Assembly: GCA_017534835.1 (NCBI GenBank)
Contig: JAFXVT010000011.1
Span: 124,001 to 188,000 of the forward strand
Length of the DNA stretch: 64,000 nt
Reading direction: 5' to 3'
DNA from: Ruminococcus sp.
Lineage (GTDB): Bacteria; Bacillota; Clostridia; Oscillospirales; Ruminococcaceae
Shown here in pieces: positions 6,973 through 16,050 of the stretch. Made by a program: the position numbers and the translations under genes. Numbering within the stretch: position 1 is the first letter of the stretch; each line of letters starts with the position of its first letter. A model generated the notes under the pieces. It made no database searches and was not told the origin of the DNA. It saw only the letters and a list, made by a program, of their open reading frames with translations.

Positions 6973-8250
6973 ATGAAAAAACTGAACGTCATAAAGCTGA
7001 AACACCGTAAGAATACGGAAAACAGCGCAACTGTCAGCCTTCCGCTCCCGGCGGAGGTGACTATACCTATGTCGATGCATATGGGTGCTCCCTGCACACC
7101 GCTCGTCAAGGTCGGTGACATCGTTAAGGTCGGACAGAAAATAGGCGAAAGCGACGCAGCATTCAGCGTTCCTGTACATTCGAGCGTCTCGGGAACTGTT
7201 AAGGCTGTCGGCGAATACCGCAGTGTTATGGGCGCAGTCAGCAAGACGATAGTTATAGAGCCGGACGGCAGGCAGGAGGTCTCCGAGGAGGTCAAGCCTC
7301 CCATCATCACCGACAAGGAGAGCTTCATCAGGGCTGTGCGCGAGAGCGGTTCATGCGGTCTCGGAGGTGCAGGCTTCCCGACTCACATTAAAATGAGCAC
7401 AAAATCCGAGATAGATACCCTCGTCGTGAACGGTGCCGAGTGTGAGCCCTACATAACAGCCGATTACCGCGAGATGATAGAGCGTCCCGACGACGTTATC
7501 GGCGGTATCAATATGGTCAAGGATATGCTCGGCATAAAGCATACCAAGCTCGCTATCGAGGCTAACAAGCCCGAAGCTATCAGGAACTTCACCGAGCTTG
7601 CCGCAAATGACGATACCATCGACATCGTCACTCTCCCGTCGGCTTATCCGCAGGGCGCTGAGAAGGTCATCATCTACAACTCGACCGGACGTATCGTCAA
7701 CGAGGGAACTCTCCCTGCCGACGTAGGTGTTATCGTTATGAACGTATCAACGGTCGCATTCCTGTACAGGTACAGCAAGGACGGTATGCCGCTCGTCACA
7801 CGCCGCCTCACGGTCGACGGAGACGCTGTCGGCGAGCCAAAGAACGTTCTCGCTCCTATCGGTACGCACTTCCGCGATGTTATGGAATTCTGCAAGGTCG
7901 ACATAGAGGCTGTGAAGAAGGTCATCGCAGGCGGTCCGATGATGGGTATGTCCATTCCGGACATTGATATGCCGGTAGTGAAGACTTCAAACGCTCTGCT
8001 CGCATTCAAGAGCTACGAAGCAAGGAAAGCTACGAGCTGTATCCGCTGCGGACGCTGCGTGAAGGTCTGTCCGCTCGGACTTATGCCTGCTGAAATAGAT
8101 AAGGCTTACAGGATAAAGGATATAGAAGACCTGAAACGGCTGAAGGTGAACCTCTGTATGAACTGCGGAAGCTGCACATATGCCTGCCCGGCAAACCGCA
8201 ACCTTGCAGAGACTAATCAGCTCGCCAAGGCGCTTCTGCCGAGAAAGTGA
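6973..8250 (+). CDS. rnfC: Rnf complex subunit C
   Basis: A 425-residue peripheral subunit of the Rnf ferredoxin:NAD+ oxidoreductase, which couples electron transfer to Na+ or H+ export. The Gly-rich GLGGAGFPTHIKM near residue 130 belongs to the NADH/FMN-binding region shared with NuoF. Near residues 355 and 394 lie the two 4Fe-4S motifs CIRCGRCVKVCPLG and CMNCGSCTYACPANRN. An early biotinyl-like segment (VPVHSSVSGTV) is normal for RnfC. The start is set by AAGGAG 7 bases before the ATG. First gene of rnfCDGEAB. Confidence 0.96.
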   Translation: MKKLNVIKLKHRKNTENSATVSLPLPAEVTIPMSMHMGAPCTPLVKVGDIVKVGQKIGESDAAFSVPVHSSVSGTVKAVGEYRSVMGAVSKTIVIEPDGRQEVSEEVKPPIITDKESFIRAVRESGSCGLGGAGFPTHIKMSTKSEIDTLVVNGAECEPYITADYREMIERPDDVIGGINMVKDMLGIKHTKLAIEANKPEAIRNFTELAANDDTIDIVTLPSAYPQGAEKVIIYNSTGRIVNEGTLPADVGVIVMNVSTVAFLYRYSKDGMPLVTRRLTVDGDAVGEPKNVLAPIGTHFRDVMEFCKVDIEAVKKVIAGGPMMGMSIPDIDMPVVKTSNALLAFKSYEARKATSCIRCGRCVKVCPLGLMPAEIDKAYRIKDIEDLKRLKVNLCMNCGSCTYACPANRNLAETNQLAKALLPRK

Positions 8251-8260
8251 GGTGCGAAAA

Positions 8261-9217
8261 ATGAACAGACTCATAGTTTCTCCGTCGCCGCACGACGAGA
8301 ATCCGACCACTACCACTACGGTAATGCTCAATGTCATTATCGCACTTATGCCGGCTCTCATCGTCGGCTGTGTATACTTCGGGCTGCGCGCTCTGCTGCT
8401 CACAGTGGTTTGTGTTGCTTCCTGCGTACTGTTCGAGTATCTCTCACGCAAGCTTATGAAGCGCGAGAATACCATCGGTGACCTCTCAGCAGTTGTCACA
8501 GGTATCATTCTTGCGATGAACCTGCCCTCTACACTTCCCCTGTGGATGGCTGTGATAGGCTCTTTCGTCGCTATCGTCATCGTAAAGCAGCTCTTCGGCG
8601 GTATCGGTCAGAACTTCGCAAACCCAGCGATTACCGCACGTATCGTTCTTATGGTGAGCTTCCCTGCTGCTATGACAAAGTGGGTGGAGCCCTTCACTCA
8701 CGAATCTCTTGATGCGGTATCGAGCGCAACACCGCTCGTGCTCGAACAGCTCAGAGGTACGACAGATGAGCCGTTTATGCCGTCATACCTCGACCTCTTC
8801 CTCGGAAAGACAGGCGGCTGTCTCGGTGAGACCTGTGCTCTTGCGCTCCTCATCGGCGGTCTCTACCTCGCAGCAAGACGTATCATAAACCTCGCTGCTC
8901 CCCTCTCATTCATCGGAAGTCTCTTCGTACTCACATGGGTAAGCGGCGGCGACCCCGTATATCAGATCCTCGCAGGCGGCGTGTTCCTCGGTGCATTCTT
9001 TATGGCTACCGACTACGCAACGACTCCTATCTCTACAAAGGGCAAGGTCGTATTCGGACTCGGCTGCGGTATCATCACCTTTGTCATCAGACACTTCGGC
9101 TCGTTCCCCGAGGGCGTTTCGTTCTCGATACTCCTTATGAACGTGCTCACTCCCTACATCGAGCAGCTCACACGTACAAAGGTGCTCGGAGCAAAGGAGG
9201 CAGAAAAAAATGGCTAA
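8261..9217 (+). CDS. rnfD: Rnf complex subunit D
   Basis: A 318-residue integral membrane subunit with about nine helices, related to NqrB. It starts LIVSPSPHDENPTTTTTVM and carries the covalent-FMN threonine motif as AVSSATPLVL near residue 156. NPAITARIVLM is also typical. The start at 8261 follows rnfC by 10 bases with a GTGAGGTG site; an in-frame ATG within rnfC is rejected. Confidence 0.95.
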   Translation: MNRLIVSPSPHDENPTTTTTVMLNVIIALMPALIVGCVYFGLRALLLTVVCVASCVLFEYLSRKLMKRENTIGDLSAVVTGIILAMNLPSTLPLWMAVIGSFVAIVIVKQLFGGIGQNFANPAITARIVLMVSFPAAMTKWVEPFTHESLDAVSSATPLVLEQLRGTTDEPFMPSYLDLFLGKTGGCLGETCALALLIGGLYLAARRIINLAAPLSFIGSLFVLTWVSGGDPVYQILAGGVFLGAFFMATDYATTPISTKGKVVFGLGCGIITFVIRHFGSFPEGVSFSILLMNVLTPYIEQLTRTKVLGAKEAEKNG

Positions 9218-9737
9218 GATACTCCCCTCTCTCGTTCTGACTATCATATGCGTTGTTGCATCAGCTCTGCTCGTTTTCGCACACGAGCTCACAAAGGAGA
9301 ACATCGCAAAGCAGAAGGAGCAGAAATTCAGCTCGTCCGTCGAAGCTCTCTTCGGAAAGACCGATTCAAGACTCGTTGAAGGCGACTTCGGTGAAGGCAT
9401 CGAGGCTATCGCCGTTACTCCCGAAGGCAAAACTGCCGTTCAGGTCATTGCTGACGGATACTCAAAGGAAGGTATCAATATCCTTGTCGGTATCGACGAG
9501 AACGGCAAGGTATCCGGTATCGAGTTCGTATCGCTCGGCGAGACTCCCGGTCTCGGCTCGAAGGTGCGCGACATTCCTGAATTCCGTGAGCAGTTCTACG
9601 GTAAAGGCTCAGAAGCGGAAGCTGCTGCCGTTGACGGTATCAGCGGTGCGACCTTCTCCTCAAACGGAATGATGAAGGCGGTAGGTCAGGCACTCGATGC
9701 ATACAATAAAAACAAGGAGGCGATACTCGGTGGCTGA
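9210..9737 (+). CDS. rnfG: Rnf complex subunit G
   Basis: A 175-residue subunit with one N-terminal membrane helix (about residues 4-24) and an extracytoplasmic FMN-binding domain. The covalent flavin motif reads VDGISGATFSSNGM near residue 144, with Thr as the phosphoester acceptor. The ATG lies 8 bases inside the end of rnfD, with AAAGGAGG upstream, so the two are coupled. Confidence 0.95.
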   Translation: MAKILPSLVLTIICVVASALLVFAHELTKENIAKQKEQKFSSSVEALFGKTDSRLVEGDFGEGIEAIAVTPEGKTAVQVIADGYSKEGINILVGIDENGKVSGIEFVSLGETPGLGSKVRDIPEFREQFYGKGSEAEAAAVDGISGATFSSNGMMKAVGQALDAYNKNKEAILGG

Positions 9738-10413
9738 TAAAAAGAATTCACTCTTCGGCGAGCTCACAAAGGGCATTATCAAAGAAAATCCTACGCTCGT
9801 GATGCTGCTGGGTATGTGCCCGACGCTCGCAGTAACAACTCAGGCGATGAACGGTATAGGAATGGGTCTCGCGACTACATTCGTACTGCTCGGCTCTAAC
9901 ATCGTTATATCGGCTCTGCGCAAGGTCATCCCGGACAAGGTGCGTATCCCGGCATTCATCGTCATCATCGCAAGCTTCGTAACACTCATCGGATTCCTTC
10001 TCGAGGGCTTTGTACCGAGTCTTTATGACAGTCTCGGTATCTACCTCACGCTCATCACGGTAAACTGTATCATCTTCGGACGCGCAGAGATGTTCGCAAG
10101 CAAGAACAGCGTAATAGCCTCAGCTTTCGACGCTGTCGGAATGGGTATCGGCTTTACGCTCGCGCTCTTCCTTATGGGAAGCATACGCGAGATAATCGGT
10201 GCCGGACAGTGGATGGGTATGGATATACCTGTTATGCATTCAAATCCGATGCTCCTCTTTATAATGCCTGCCGGCGGATTCTTCACGCTCGGCTGCATAA
10301 TCGCTGCTGTGAACAAGCTCAAGAACAGGAAGCCGCCTCAGGAGATAGAGTGCGGCGGCTGTGAGGGCTGTCCCATGGCGGACAAATGCGGTTCAAAGGA
10401 GGCGGATAAGTAA
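9730..10413 (+). CDS. rnfE: Rnf complex subunit E with a Cys-rich tail
   Basis: A 227-residue six-helix membrane subunit, paired with RnfA to form the iron-containing membrane core. Recognised by GIIKENPTLVMLLGMCPTLAVT and LGIYLTLITVNC. The start is GTG at 9730: AAGGAGG sits 9 bases upstream and MADKKNSLFGEL matches the family N-terminus. After the last helix the protein adds a soluble tail with four cysteines (208, 211, 214, 220; C-x2-C-x2-C-x5-C). The GTG overlaps the end of rnfG by 8 bases. Confidence 0.94.
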   Translation: MADKKNSLFGELTKGIIKENPTLVMLLGMCPTLAVTTQAMNGIGMGLATTFVLLGSNIVISALRKVIPDKVRIPAFIVIIASFVTLIGFLLEGFVPSLYDSLGIYLTLITVNCIIFGRAEMFASKNSVIASAFDAVGMGIGFTLALFLMGSIREIIGAGQWMGMDIPVMHSNPMLLFIMPAGGFFTLGCIIAAVNKLKNRKPPQEIECGGCEGCPMADKCGSKEADK

Positions 10414-10991
10414 TGAAGGTACTGATAGTCATTCTTCTGTCGGCAATGCTGACGGACAACTTCGTTCTCTCGAAATTTATGGGTATCTGCCCGTTCCTCG
10501 GCGTATCAAAAAAGCTTGACAGCGCAACAGGCATGGGCGTAGCAGTTACATTCGTTATGCTCTGCGCTACCTGTGTTACCTACCCGATACACCACCTCAT
10601 ACTCGTACCGAACGGGCTCGAATACTTCGATACGGTCGTATTCATTCTCGTCATCGCGCTGTTCGTACAGCTCGTTGAAACGGCGATGAAAAAGACTATC
10701 CCCTCGCTGTACAAGTCGCTTGGCGTGTATCTGCCGCTCATCACCACGAACTGCGCTGTTCTCGGCGTTACTGTCCTCAACATCGACAACGATTACACCT
10801 TCGTACAGTCGATAATCAACGCTCTCGGCGGCGGACTCGGATTTATGCTCTCGCTCGTCATATTCTCGGGCGTACGCAGAAAAATGGAATACGCCGACAT
10901 TCCCGAAACATTCAAGGGCGTACCTGCTACGCTCATTGCCGCTTCGATAGTTTCCGTAAGCTTTATGGGCTTCTCGGGACTGTTCAGCTAA
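10413..10991 (+). CDS. rnfA: Rnf complex subunit A
   Basis: A 192-residue six-helix membrane protein, paralogous to RnfE in inverted topology. Recognised by LSAMLTDNFVLSKFMGICPFLGVS and SLGVYLPLITTNCAVLGV; the two half-motif cysteines CPF and TNC are those that bind the intramembrane iron centre in the family. The ATG overlaps the rnfE stop (TAATG). Confidence 0.95.
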   Translation: MKVLIVILLSAMLTDNFVLSKFMGICPFLGVSKKLDSATGMGVAVTFVMLCATCVTYPIHHLILVPNGLEYFDTVVFILVIALFVQLVETAMKKTIPSLYKSLGVYLPLITTNCAVLGVTVLNIDNDYTFVQSIINALGGGLGFMLSLVIFSGVRRKMEYADIPETFKGVPATLIAASIVSVSFMGFSGLFS

Positions 10992-11003
10992 GGAGGTGCA
11001 GCT

Positions 11004-11798
11004 ATGTCAACTTATCTTATACCTGCACTTATCCTCGGCGGCTGCGGAGTTCTCGCCGGCATACTCCTCACTGTCGCATCAAAGGTGTTCTATGTTAAGG
11101 TCGATGAGCGCGTTGAAAAGATAGGCGCATCTCTTCCGCAGGCTAACTGCGGTGCGTGCGGATTTGCGGGCTGTGCGGACTACGCCGACGCTATCGTGAA
11201 CAAGAACGCTCCCACGAATCTATGTCGTCCCGGAGGTGCTGAAGCAGCCGGAAAGATAGCAGCCATACTCGGAACTGCTGCCGCTGAGGTCATTCCTATG
11301 ACGGCAGTTGTACACTGCTCCGGCGACTGCGACGCAACAAAGCCGCAGTTTGAATTCGACGGAGTACAGTCCTGCAAGGCTGTAAAGCGTTTTTACGGCG
11401 GAAACGGCTCGTGCAAATTCGGCTGTATCGGTCTCGGCGACTGCGCTGCTGTCTGCGAGCACGATGCTATAAAAATAGTAAACGGTGTTGCAAAGGTCGA
11501 GCCTGCTCTGTGCGGAGCGTGCGGTCAGTGTGCATCAGCCTGTCCCAATTCGCTCATCAGCATAAAGCCGAAGTCAAAGCATATCGACGTGCTATGCTCG
11601 TCCGGCGACAACGGCAAGGCAACGAAGCTCGCCTGCAAGAACGGCTGTATCGGCTGCAAGATGTGCGAGAAGAAGTGTCCCACCGGCGCGATAAAGGTAG
11701 AGAATTTCCACGCCTCTATCGACTACGAAAAATGCGTAAACTGCGGCGAATGTATGGCGGCTTGCCCCGTCAAGGTCATTCACAGCTGCAAGGCATAA
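11004..11798 (+). CDS. rnfB: Rnf complex subunit B, polyferredoxin
   Basis: A 264-residue electron-entry subunit: one N-terminal helix, a four-cysteine Fe-S domain (QANCGACGFAGCADYA and LCRPGG), then ferredoxin-type motifs including CKFGCIGLGDCAAVC, CGACGQCASACP, CKNGCIGCKMCEKKCP and CVNCGECMAACP. The number of clusters fits the clostridial form, which accepts electrons from ferredoxin. Last gene of the operon, AGGAGGTG at its start, strong terminator behind it. Confidence 0.96.
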   Translation: MSTYLIPALILGGCGVLAGILLTVASKVFYVKVDERVEKIGASLPQANCGACGFAGCADYADAIVNKNAPTNLCRPGGAEAAGKIAAILGTAAAEVIPMTAVVHCSGDCDATKPQFEFDGVQSCKAVKRFYGGNGSCKFGCIGLGDCAAVCEHDAIKIVNGVAKVEPALCGACGQCASACPNSLISIKPKSKHIDVLCSSGDNGKATKLACKNGCIGCKMCEKKCPTGAIKVENFHASIDYEKCVNCGECMAACPVKVIHSCKA

Positions 11799-11799
11799 A

Positions 11800-11835
11800 A
11801 GAACGCTGTCTATCATCAGATAGACAGCGTTTTTC
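11800..11835 (+). terminator. bidirectional terminator between rnfB and the kinase-like gene
   Basis: A 12-bp perfect stem (11803-11814 with 11819-11830, 4-base loop) followed by TTTTT on the plus strand and by TTTTATG on the minus strand, so it can end both convergent transcripts. Confidence 0.9.
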
Positions 11836-12415
11836 ATTCATATGAACGCACATATGACAATATCTCATCAAGACATTTGCTGAAGCTCCCCGTATTATCG
11901 AAGCGCCGCTCAACACCTGCCGCGGCGAGCTTGTCATCGGAGAAATCCTCGGTATCGGCGATGAATCTGCGGCAGAGCTCGGTGTATTTCGGTGATTCCT
12001 CACGGCGTTCGCGCTCGACCGCTCTTGCAAGTCTCACGCCGTCCTCGACCTCAACATATATCGGGATCACCCTCTCCTCGCCGTAGTATCGGCGTATCGG
12101 AACAAACGATTCAAGAGTCCCGATAACAAGATAGCTCCGTGAATCGAGGTCGATATTCTCATCGGCAGTGAAATAAGTCCACTCACCGTGCTTTGTATCA
12201 TATGTCCGGCTCTCGATGACCTTTCCGTCAGCTTTCATCTGCTCGAATACTGCCTTGTCTACGAAGTGGTACTCCCTGCCCTCTTCTTCGTTTTCGCGCA
12301 TAGGGCGTGTTGTATAGATAACGAGAGGTGTCAGCCCGAGAGTGCTGATAAGCTCGGAATAAAGGCTGTCCTTGCCGGAAGAACTTTTTCCCATTATGCA
12401 GAATATCCTGTTCAT
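11834..12415 (-). CDS. guanylate kinase-like P-loop protein
   Basis: A 193-residue protein of the guanylate kinase fold. The P-loop is MGKSSSGKDSL near residue 9, followed by the GMP-binding TTRPMRENEEEGREYHFV. A later RERREESPKYTELCRR resembles the arginine-bearing lid. It may be a second, divergent Gmk or act on another nucleotide; the unusual P-loop and isolation from rpoZ argue that it is not the primary Gmk (inference). The start is set by AAGGAG upstream of MNRIFCIMG. Single gene, converging on rnfB. Confidence 0.8.
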   Translation of the reverse strand: MNRIFCIMGKSSSGKDSLYSELISTLGLTPLVIYTTRPMRENEEEGREYHFVDKAVFEQMKADGKVIESRTYDTKHGEWTYFTADENIDLDSRSYLVIGTLESFVPIRRYYGEERVIPIYVEVEDGVRLARAVERERREESPKYTELCRRFIADTEDFSDDKLAAAGVERRFDNTGSFSKCLDEILSYVRSYE

Positions 12416-12595
12416 ATAAGCGCACTCCTTATATAGTCTCGTACCATTATAACACACAATTCCGTAAATAGCAAGTATCCCGGCACAGATATGCATTTCA
12501 CTGTATCAGCGGACAGCATATACCGCTTTCACACCTCAGCGTGATAAAAAGCATAAAATGACACAGATACAGCCGAAAAATATAGTTATTATCAC

Positions 12596-12624
12596 TTGAC
12601 ATATTAACAGAATAGATGTATAAT
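12596..12624 (+). promoter_or_regulatory. consensus promoter of the diguanylate cyclase gene
   Basis: TTGACA (12596-12601), 17-base spacer, TATAAT (12619-12624). The rest of the 275-base gap 12416-12690 shows no further gene; a short AT-rich stretch precedes the promoter. Confidence 0.88.
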
Positions 12625-12690
12625 GAATGTGTATATTGCGTAGTATCAGCAGTTTGATGCTGAAATAGTTTTTATTGAAGGTGAACATCT

Positions 12691-14610
12691 ATGTCCAGAC
12701 CTATTGAGATCGCTGTCATTGTTGCAGGCATTGATGAGGAATATCAGAATGCCGTTCTTGAAGGCATATTTTCCTTCGCTAAGAAGAACGACGTGAATAT
12801 TTCCTGCTTTGCCCCTATCGGCGGTGTTATCTCCATTTCAAAATACGATCTCGGCGAATACAACATCTTCTCACTCATCAATTATGACCGCTTTGACGGC
12901 GTCATACTTCTCACAAATACTATCAGCGATCCGGTCGAGAAGGAACGGATCATCAAGCAGGTAAAGCAGTCAAAGCTTCCTGCGGTCGTATTCGACTGCG
13001 ACGATTACCCGGAATTCTTCAACATCAAGACAGATAATACGAACGCTATGCGTCAGATAGTCGAGCACGTGATAAAGGTACACGGTGCAAAAAACATCAA
13101 CTATATCTCAGGTCCGCTCACAAATCCGGAAGCCGAAGACAGATACCGTGCATTCATTGGTGTTATGGCTCAGAATGAGCTTCCCGTTGATGCAAGAAGA
13201 GTTTTCTTCGGAGAGTTCCGTGCCCAGGACGGAAAGAAGGCTGTCCGTACCTTCCACAAATCAAGCCTCTCAATGCCAGATGCGATAATCGCGGCAAATG
13301 ATAATATGGCTCTTGCAGCGATAGAGGAGCTTCGCACTCTCGGCTACAAAGTTCCGGATGATATTATCGTGACAGGTTTCGACAATACATTCAACGCACG
13401 TCATTACTCCCCTTCTCTCACATCGGTTGACAGACCTCTCGAGGAGGAGGGCAGAAAAGCTTGTCAGGTCATACTCGATATGATAGGCGGAAAGCCTGCT
13501 GAAAACGAGATGATCCTCTCAGCTGCCCCTGTTTACGCAGAGAGCTGCGGCTGCAAGAAGTGCAATGAGGACGATTCCAACACCTATAAGCAGAACATCT
13601 TCAAGCGCCTTACCGACTGTCATACAGATATTTCATTACTCAACCGCCTTACCACTGACCTTGCAGACAACGATACCCTTGAGGACGTTATCGAGGACAT
13701 CGCAAATTATATCCACGAGATACACCTCGAACGTTTCTGCCTCTGCCTTTGCTCCAACTGGGACGAATCCTTCCGCGACGGCTGGAATGTCAGCAAGAAG
13801 CACGAGGCGCAGATACGCGGCTATACCCAGAAGATGATAGCTCCGCTCATAATCGACCGCAACAGGCAGTTCTCCGTTGACAGCTTCAACAGCAGTGAAA
13901 TGTATCCGTACCGCGACGGAAAGGGCGGAAATGTGAGCATCTTCCTTCCGCTGCACTTCCGCGAGGTGTGCCTCGGCTACTATATAATCACAAACAGCGA
14001 ATTCCCGCTCAAGAGTATGCTCTGCAACTCGATAATGCTCAATATCAGCCACTCTATCGAAAATATCCGCAAGCTGCTCAACCTCAACAGTATGATACGC
14101 GAGCTCGACAAGCTCTACGTGAACGACCCGCTATGCAACATCTTCAACAGAAACGGTTTCATCAGAGCTGCGGACAATATCTTCAACCGCTGCAAACGAT
14201 CCGGCGAGAAGATGCTCATTTCCTTCATTGATATGGACGGGCTGAAGCTGATAAACGACAACTTCGGTCACAAGGAAGGCGATTTCGCCCTGCAAAGACT
14301 TGCGAGCGTCATCAGCAACTGCTGCGACAATAATTACATCTGTGCACGATTCGGCGGCGATGAATTCATAATTCTCGGCTCGGGTGTGCACGAAGGTGAC
14401 ATTGAGAAACTCGAAAACAATTTCAAGAAGCAGCTCGAAAACATGAACTCCATTATCAATAAGCCCTATGAGATAGCCGCAAGCATCGGCTCGACGATGT
14501 CTGAGGTAACGGACGATCTGCTCCTGTTCACGCTCATAACGCAGGCTGACGAGATAATGTATGAGAAGAAAAAGAAAAAGGCTACTTCACGCTATCTCCG
14601 CCGCGAATAA
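12691..14610 (+). CDS. soluble LacI-type sensor / diguanylate cyclase
   Basis: A 639-residue cytoplasmic protein without membrane segments or signal peptide. Residues about 5-290 are a LacI/GalR-type ligand-binding domain (FDGVILLTN, NYISGP, PDAIIAANDNMALAAIEELR, GFDNT, SLTSVDRP) but the usual HTH is missing. A middle region of about 150 residues (310-460) looks like a GAF/PAS-type domain. Residues about 470-639 are a GGDEF domain with intact catalytic motif RFGGDEFIIL and SFIDMDGLKLINDNFGHKEGD. No RxxD inhibitory site is visible five residues before GGDEF. It probably links a sugar-like ligand to c-di-GMP synthesis (inference). Own promoter and terminator. Confidence 0.88.
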   Translation: MSRPIEIAVIVAGIDEEYQNAVLEGIFSFAKKNDVNISCFAPIGGVISISKYDLGEYNIFSLINYDRFDGVILLTNTISDPVEKERIIKQVKQSKLPAVVFDCDDYPEFFNIKTDNTNAMRQIVEHVIKVHGAKNINYISGPLTNPEAEDRYRAFIGVMAQNELPVDARRVFFGEFRAQDGKKAVRTFHKSSLSMPDAIIAANDNMALAAIEELRTLGYKVPDDIIVTGFDNTFNARHYSPSLTSVDRPLEEEGRKACQVILDMIGGKPAENEMILSAAPVYAESCGCKKCNEDDSNTYKQNIFKRLTDCHTDISLLNRLTTDLADNDTLEDVIEDIANYIHEIHLERFCLCLCSNWDESFRDGWNVSKKHEAQIRGYTQKMIAPLIIDRNRQFSVDSFNSSEMYPYRDGKGGNVSIFLPLHFREVCLGYYIITNSEFPLKSMLCNSIMLNISHSIENIRKLLNLNSMIRELDKLYVNDPLCNIFNRNGFIRAADNIFNRCKRSGEKMLISFIDMDGLKLINDNFGHKEGDFALQRLASVISNCCDNNYICARFGGDEFIILGSGVHEGDIEKLENNFKKQLENMNSIINKPYEIAASIGSTMSEVTDDLLLFTLITQADEIMYEKKKKKATSRYLRRE

Positions 14611-14617
14611 AAACTCA

Positions 14618-14646
14618 GAGCTGCTTCCGATGAAGCAGCTTTTTTA
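14618..14646 (+). terminator. terminator of the diguanylate cyclase gene
   Basis: GCTGCTTC-CGAT-GAAGCAGC stem-loop followed by TTTTTTA. Confidence 0.88.
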
Positions 14647-14687
14647 TCGCAGGTATAAAGTATAATTACTTAATTTATTGAAAGATA

Positions 14688-14716
14688 TTTACCTTTCCGC
14701 CGAATTGTGGTATACT
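14688..14716 (+). promoter_or_regulatory. promoter of the metallophosphoesterase gene
   Basis: TTTACC (14688-14693), 17-base spacer, TATACT (14711-14716), about 32 bases before the ATG. Confidence 0.7.
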
Positions 14717-14748
14717 ATATTTCAGAAATATAACCGGAGGACAACATA

Positions 14749-15411
14749 ATGATCTACGTTACAGGAGACACTCACGGGGACCTGACCCGTTTCAAGGATC
14801 CTCAGATGAAAAAGCTCGGGCGCGGTGATACTCTCATCATATGCGGAGATTTCGGATTCATCTGGGACGGCTCAAAGCGTGAGGCTTCCACTCTCAGGAA
14901 GCTCACTTCCAAGGATTACACTATCGCCTTCATCGACGGCTGCCACGAGAATTTCGACATTCTCGAAAGCTACCCTACCGAGATGTGGAACGGCGGTATA
15001 GCTCGCGTTATAGCGCCGAATCTCATCCACCTTATGCGCGGTCAGATATACACTATCGAGGGCAAGCGCATATTCACCTTCGGCGGCGGTCACAGTCAGG
15101 ACATCGAGTTCCGCCGCGAGACCGACTGGTGGGAGCGCGAGCAGCCTACTCACGAGGAGATAATGGAAGCTGTGGACAACCTCGAAAAGGTCAATAATTC
15201 CGTCGATTACGTCATAACGCACGAACCGCCTGCCTCTGTCAAGGACTGCCTCGGAGTAGATGTGTTCGAGCGCATCGAGGTACACGCTCTGTTTGAAGAG
15301 ATAATCAAGTCCTGCTCTTATCAGAAATGGTTTTTCGGCAAGTGCCACATCGACAAGAATATCCCTGTCAAATTCTACGCTGTGTTCAACAATGTAACAC
15401 CGCTGAAATGA
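14749..15411 (+). CDS. metallophosphoesterase
   Basis: A 220-residue calcineurin-like phosphoesterase. The metal-binding signature is complete: GDTHGD (residue 6 on), CGDFGFIWDG, DGCHENFD (the GNHD equivalent, with Cys for Asn), then GGGHS and THEPP. The substrate is not predictable; relatives include phosphodiesterases and protein phosphatases found in mobile and accessory regions. ACCGGAGG lies upstream. Monocistronic by its promoter, though tspO follows 73 bases later. Confidence 0.88.
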   Translation: MIYVTGDTHGDLTRFKDPQMKKLGRGDTLIICGDFGFIWDGSKREASTLRKLTSKDYTIAFIDGCHENFDILESYPTEMWNGGIARVIAPNLIHLMRGQIYTIEGKRIFTFGGGHSQDIEFRRETDWWEREQPTHEEIMEAVDNLEKVNNSVDYVITHEPPASVKDCLGVDVFERIEVHALFEEIIKSCSYQKWFFGKCHIDKNIPVKFYAVFNNVTPLK

Positions 15412-15484
15412 AAGTCTGACCCAAAATGCATATTATCAACAGATCCGTCATAGAATTTACCATCACTGATACAGGAGGTATGGT

Positions 15485-15952
15485 ATGAAAAAATTCAGTT
15501 GGACGGATCTGCTTATTTTTGTCATCTCCACTGAGATAGTCGGCGCATTTTCTGCGCTGCTTTCCGGCGGATACACCGAACTCTACACGGAGCTTATTCG
15601 TCCGCCGCTCTCGCCGCCGGCACTTGTTTTCCCGATAGTATGGACTATACTGTATGCACTGATGGGTATCTCGGCATATCAGGTGTGGCGGTATGACACG
15701 CTCTCATCGCGGCGGGCTGTCGGCGTATACGCGATACAGCTCGCGATAAACTTTTCGTGGAGCATAATCTTCTTCCGCTTTGAAGCGCTTTTCCTCGCAG
15801 CAGTTGTGGCTGTACTGCTGTTTATCGCTGTCGGGGCGATGGTATACCTGTTCCGCAGGATAGACAGAAAGGCTGCTCATCTCCAGCTCCCCTATCTTGT
15901 GTGGAGTCTCTTTGCAGCTTATCTCGCAATAGGAACGTACTTACTTAACTGA
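15485..15952 (+). CDS. tspO: TspO/MBR family protein
   Basis: A 155-residue five-helix membrane protein of the tryptophan-rich sensory/peripheral benzodiazepine receptor family. Hallmarks: RPPLSPPALVFPIVWTILYALMG and INFSWSIIFFRFEALFLA. Family members bind porphyrins and have been linked to stress and tetrapyrrole handling. AGGAGG lies 6 bases before the ATG. No tetrapyrrole genes are nearby. Confidence 0.92.
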   Translation: MKKFSWTDLLIFVISTEIVGAFSALLSGGYTELYTELIRPPLSPPALVFPIVWTILYALMGISAYQVWRYDTLSSRRAVGVYAIQLAINFSWSIIFFRFEALFLAAVVAVLLFIAVGAMVYLFRRIDRKAAHLQLPYLVWSLFAAYLAIGTYLLN

Positions 15953-15977
15953 CAATTTTTCTTCCAATATTTTTGCA

Positions 15978-16006
15978 TTGAAAATGAACTTATTACGCAG
16001 TATAAT
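15978..16006 (+). promoter_or_regulatory. promoter of the 17-codon peptide unit
   Basis: TTGAAA (15978-15983), 17-base spacer, TATAAT (16001-16006); only 44 bases separate the -10 box from the peptide ATG. Confidence 0.78.
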
Positions 16007-16050
16007 TGAATTATCCCAAGAGGGAAATCCTGAACCGGAGGTATTCAGTT

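Noticed and set aside
9697-9729. Upstream ATG start for rnfE
   Set aside because: It lies within rnfG and would add an unrelated basic stretch; the GTG at 9730 has the AAGGAGG site and the family N-terminus.
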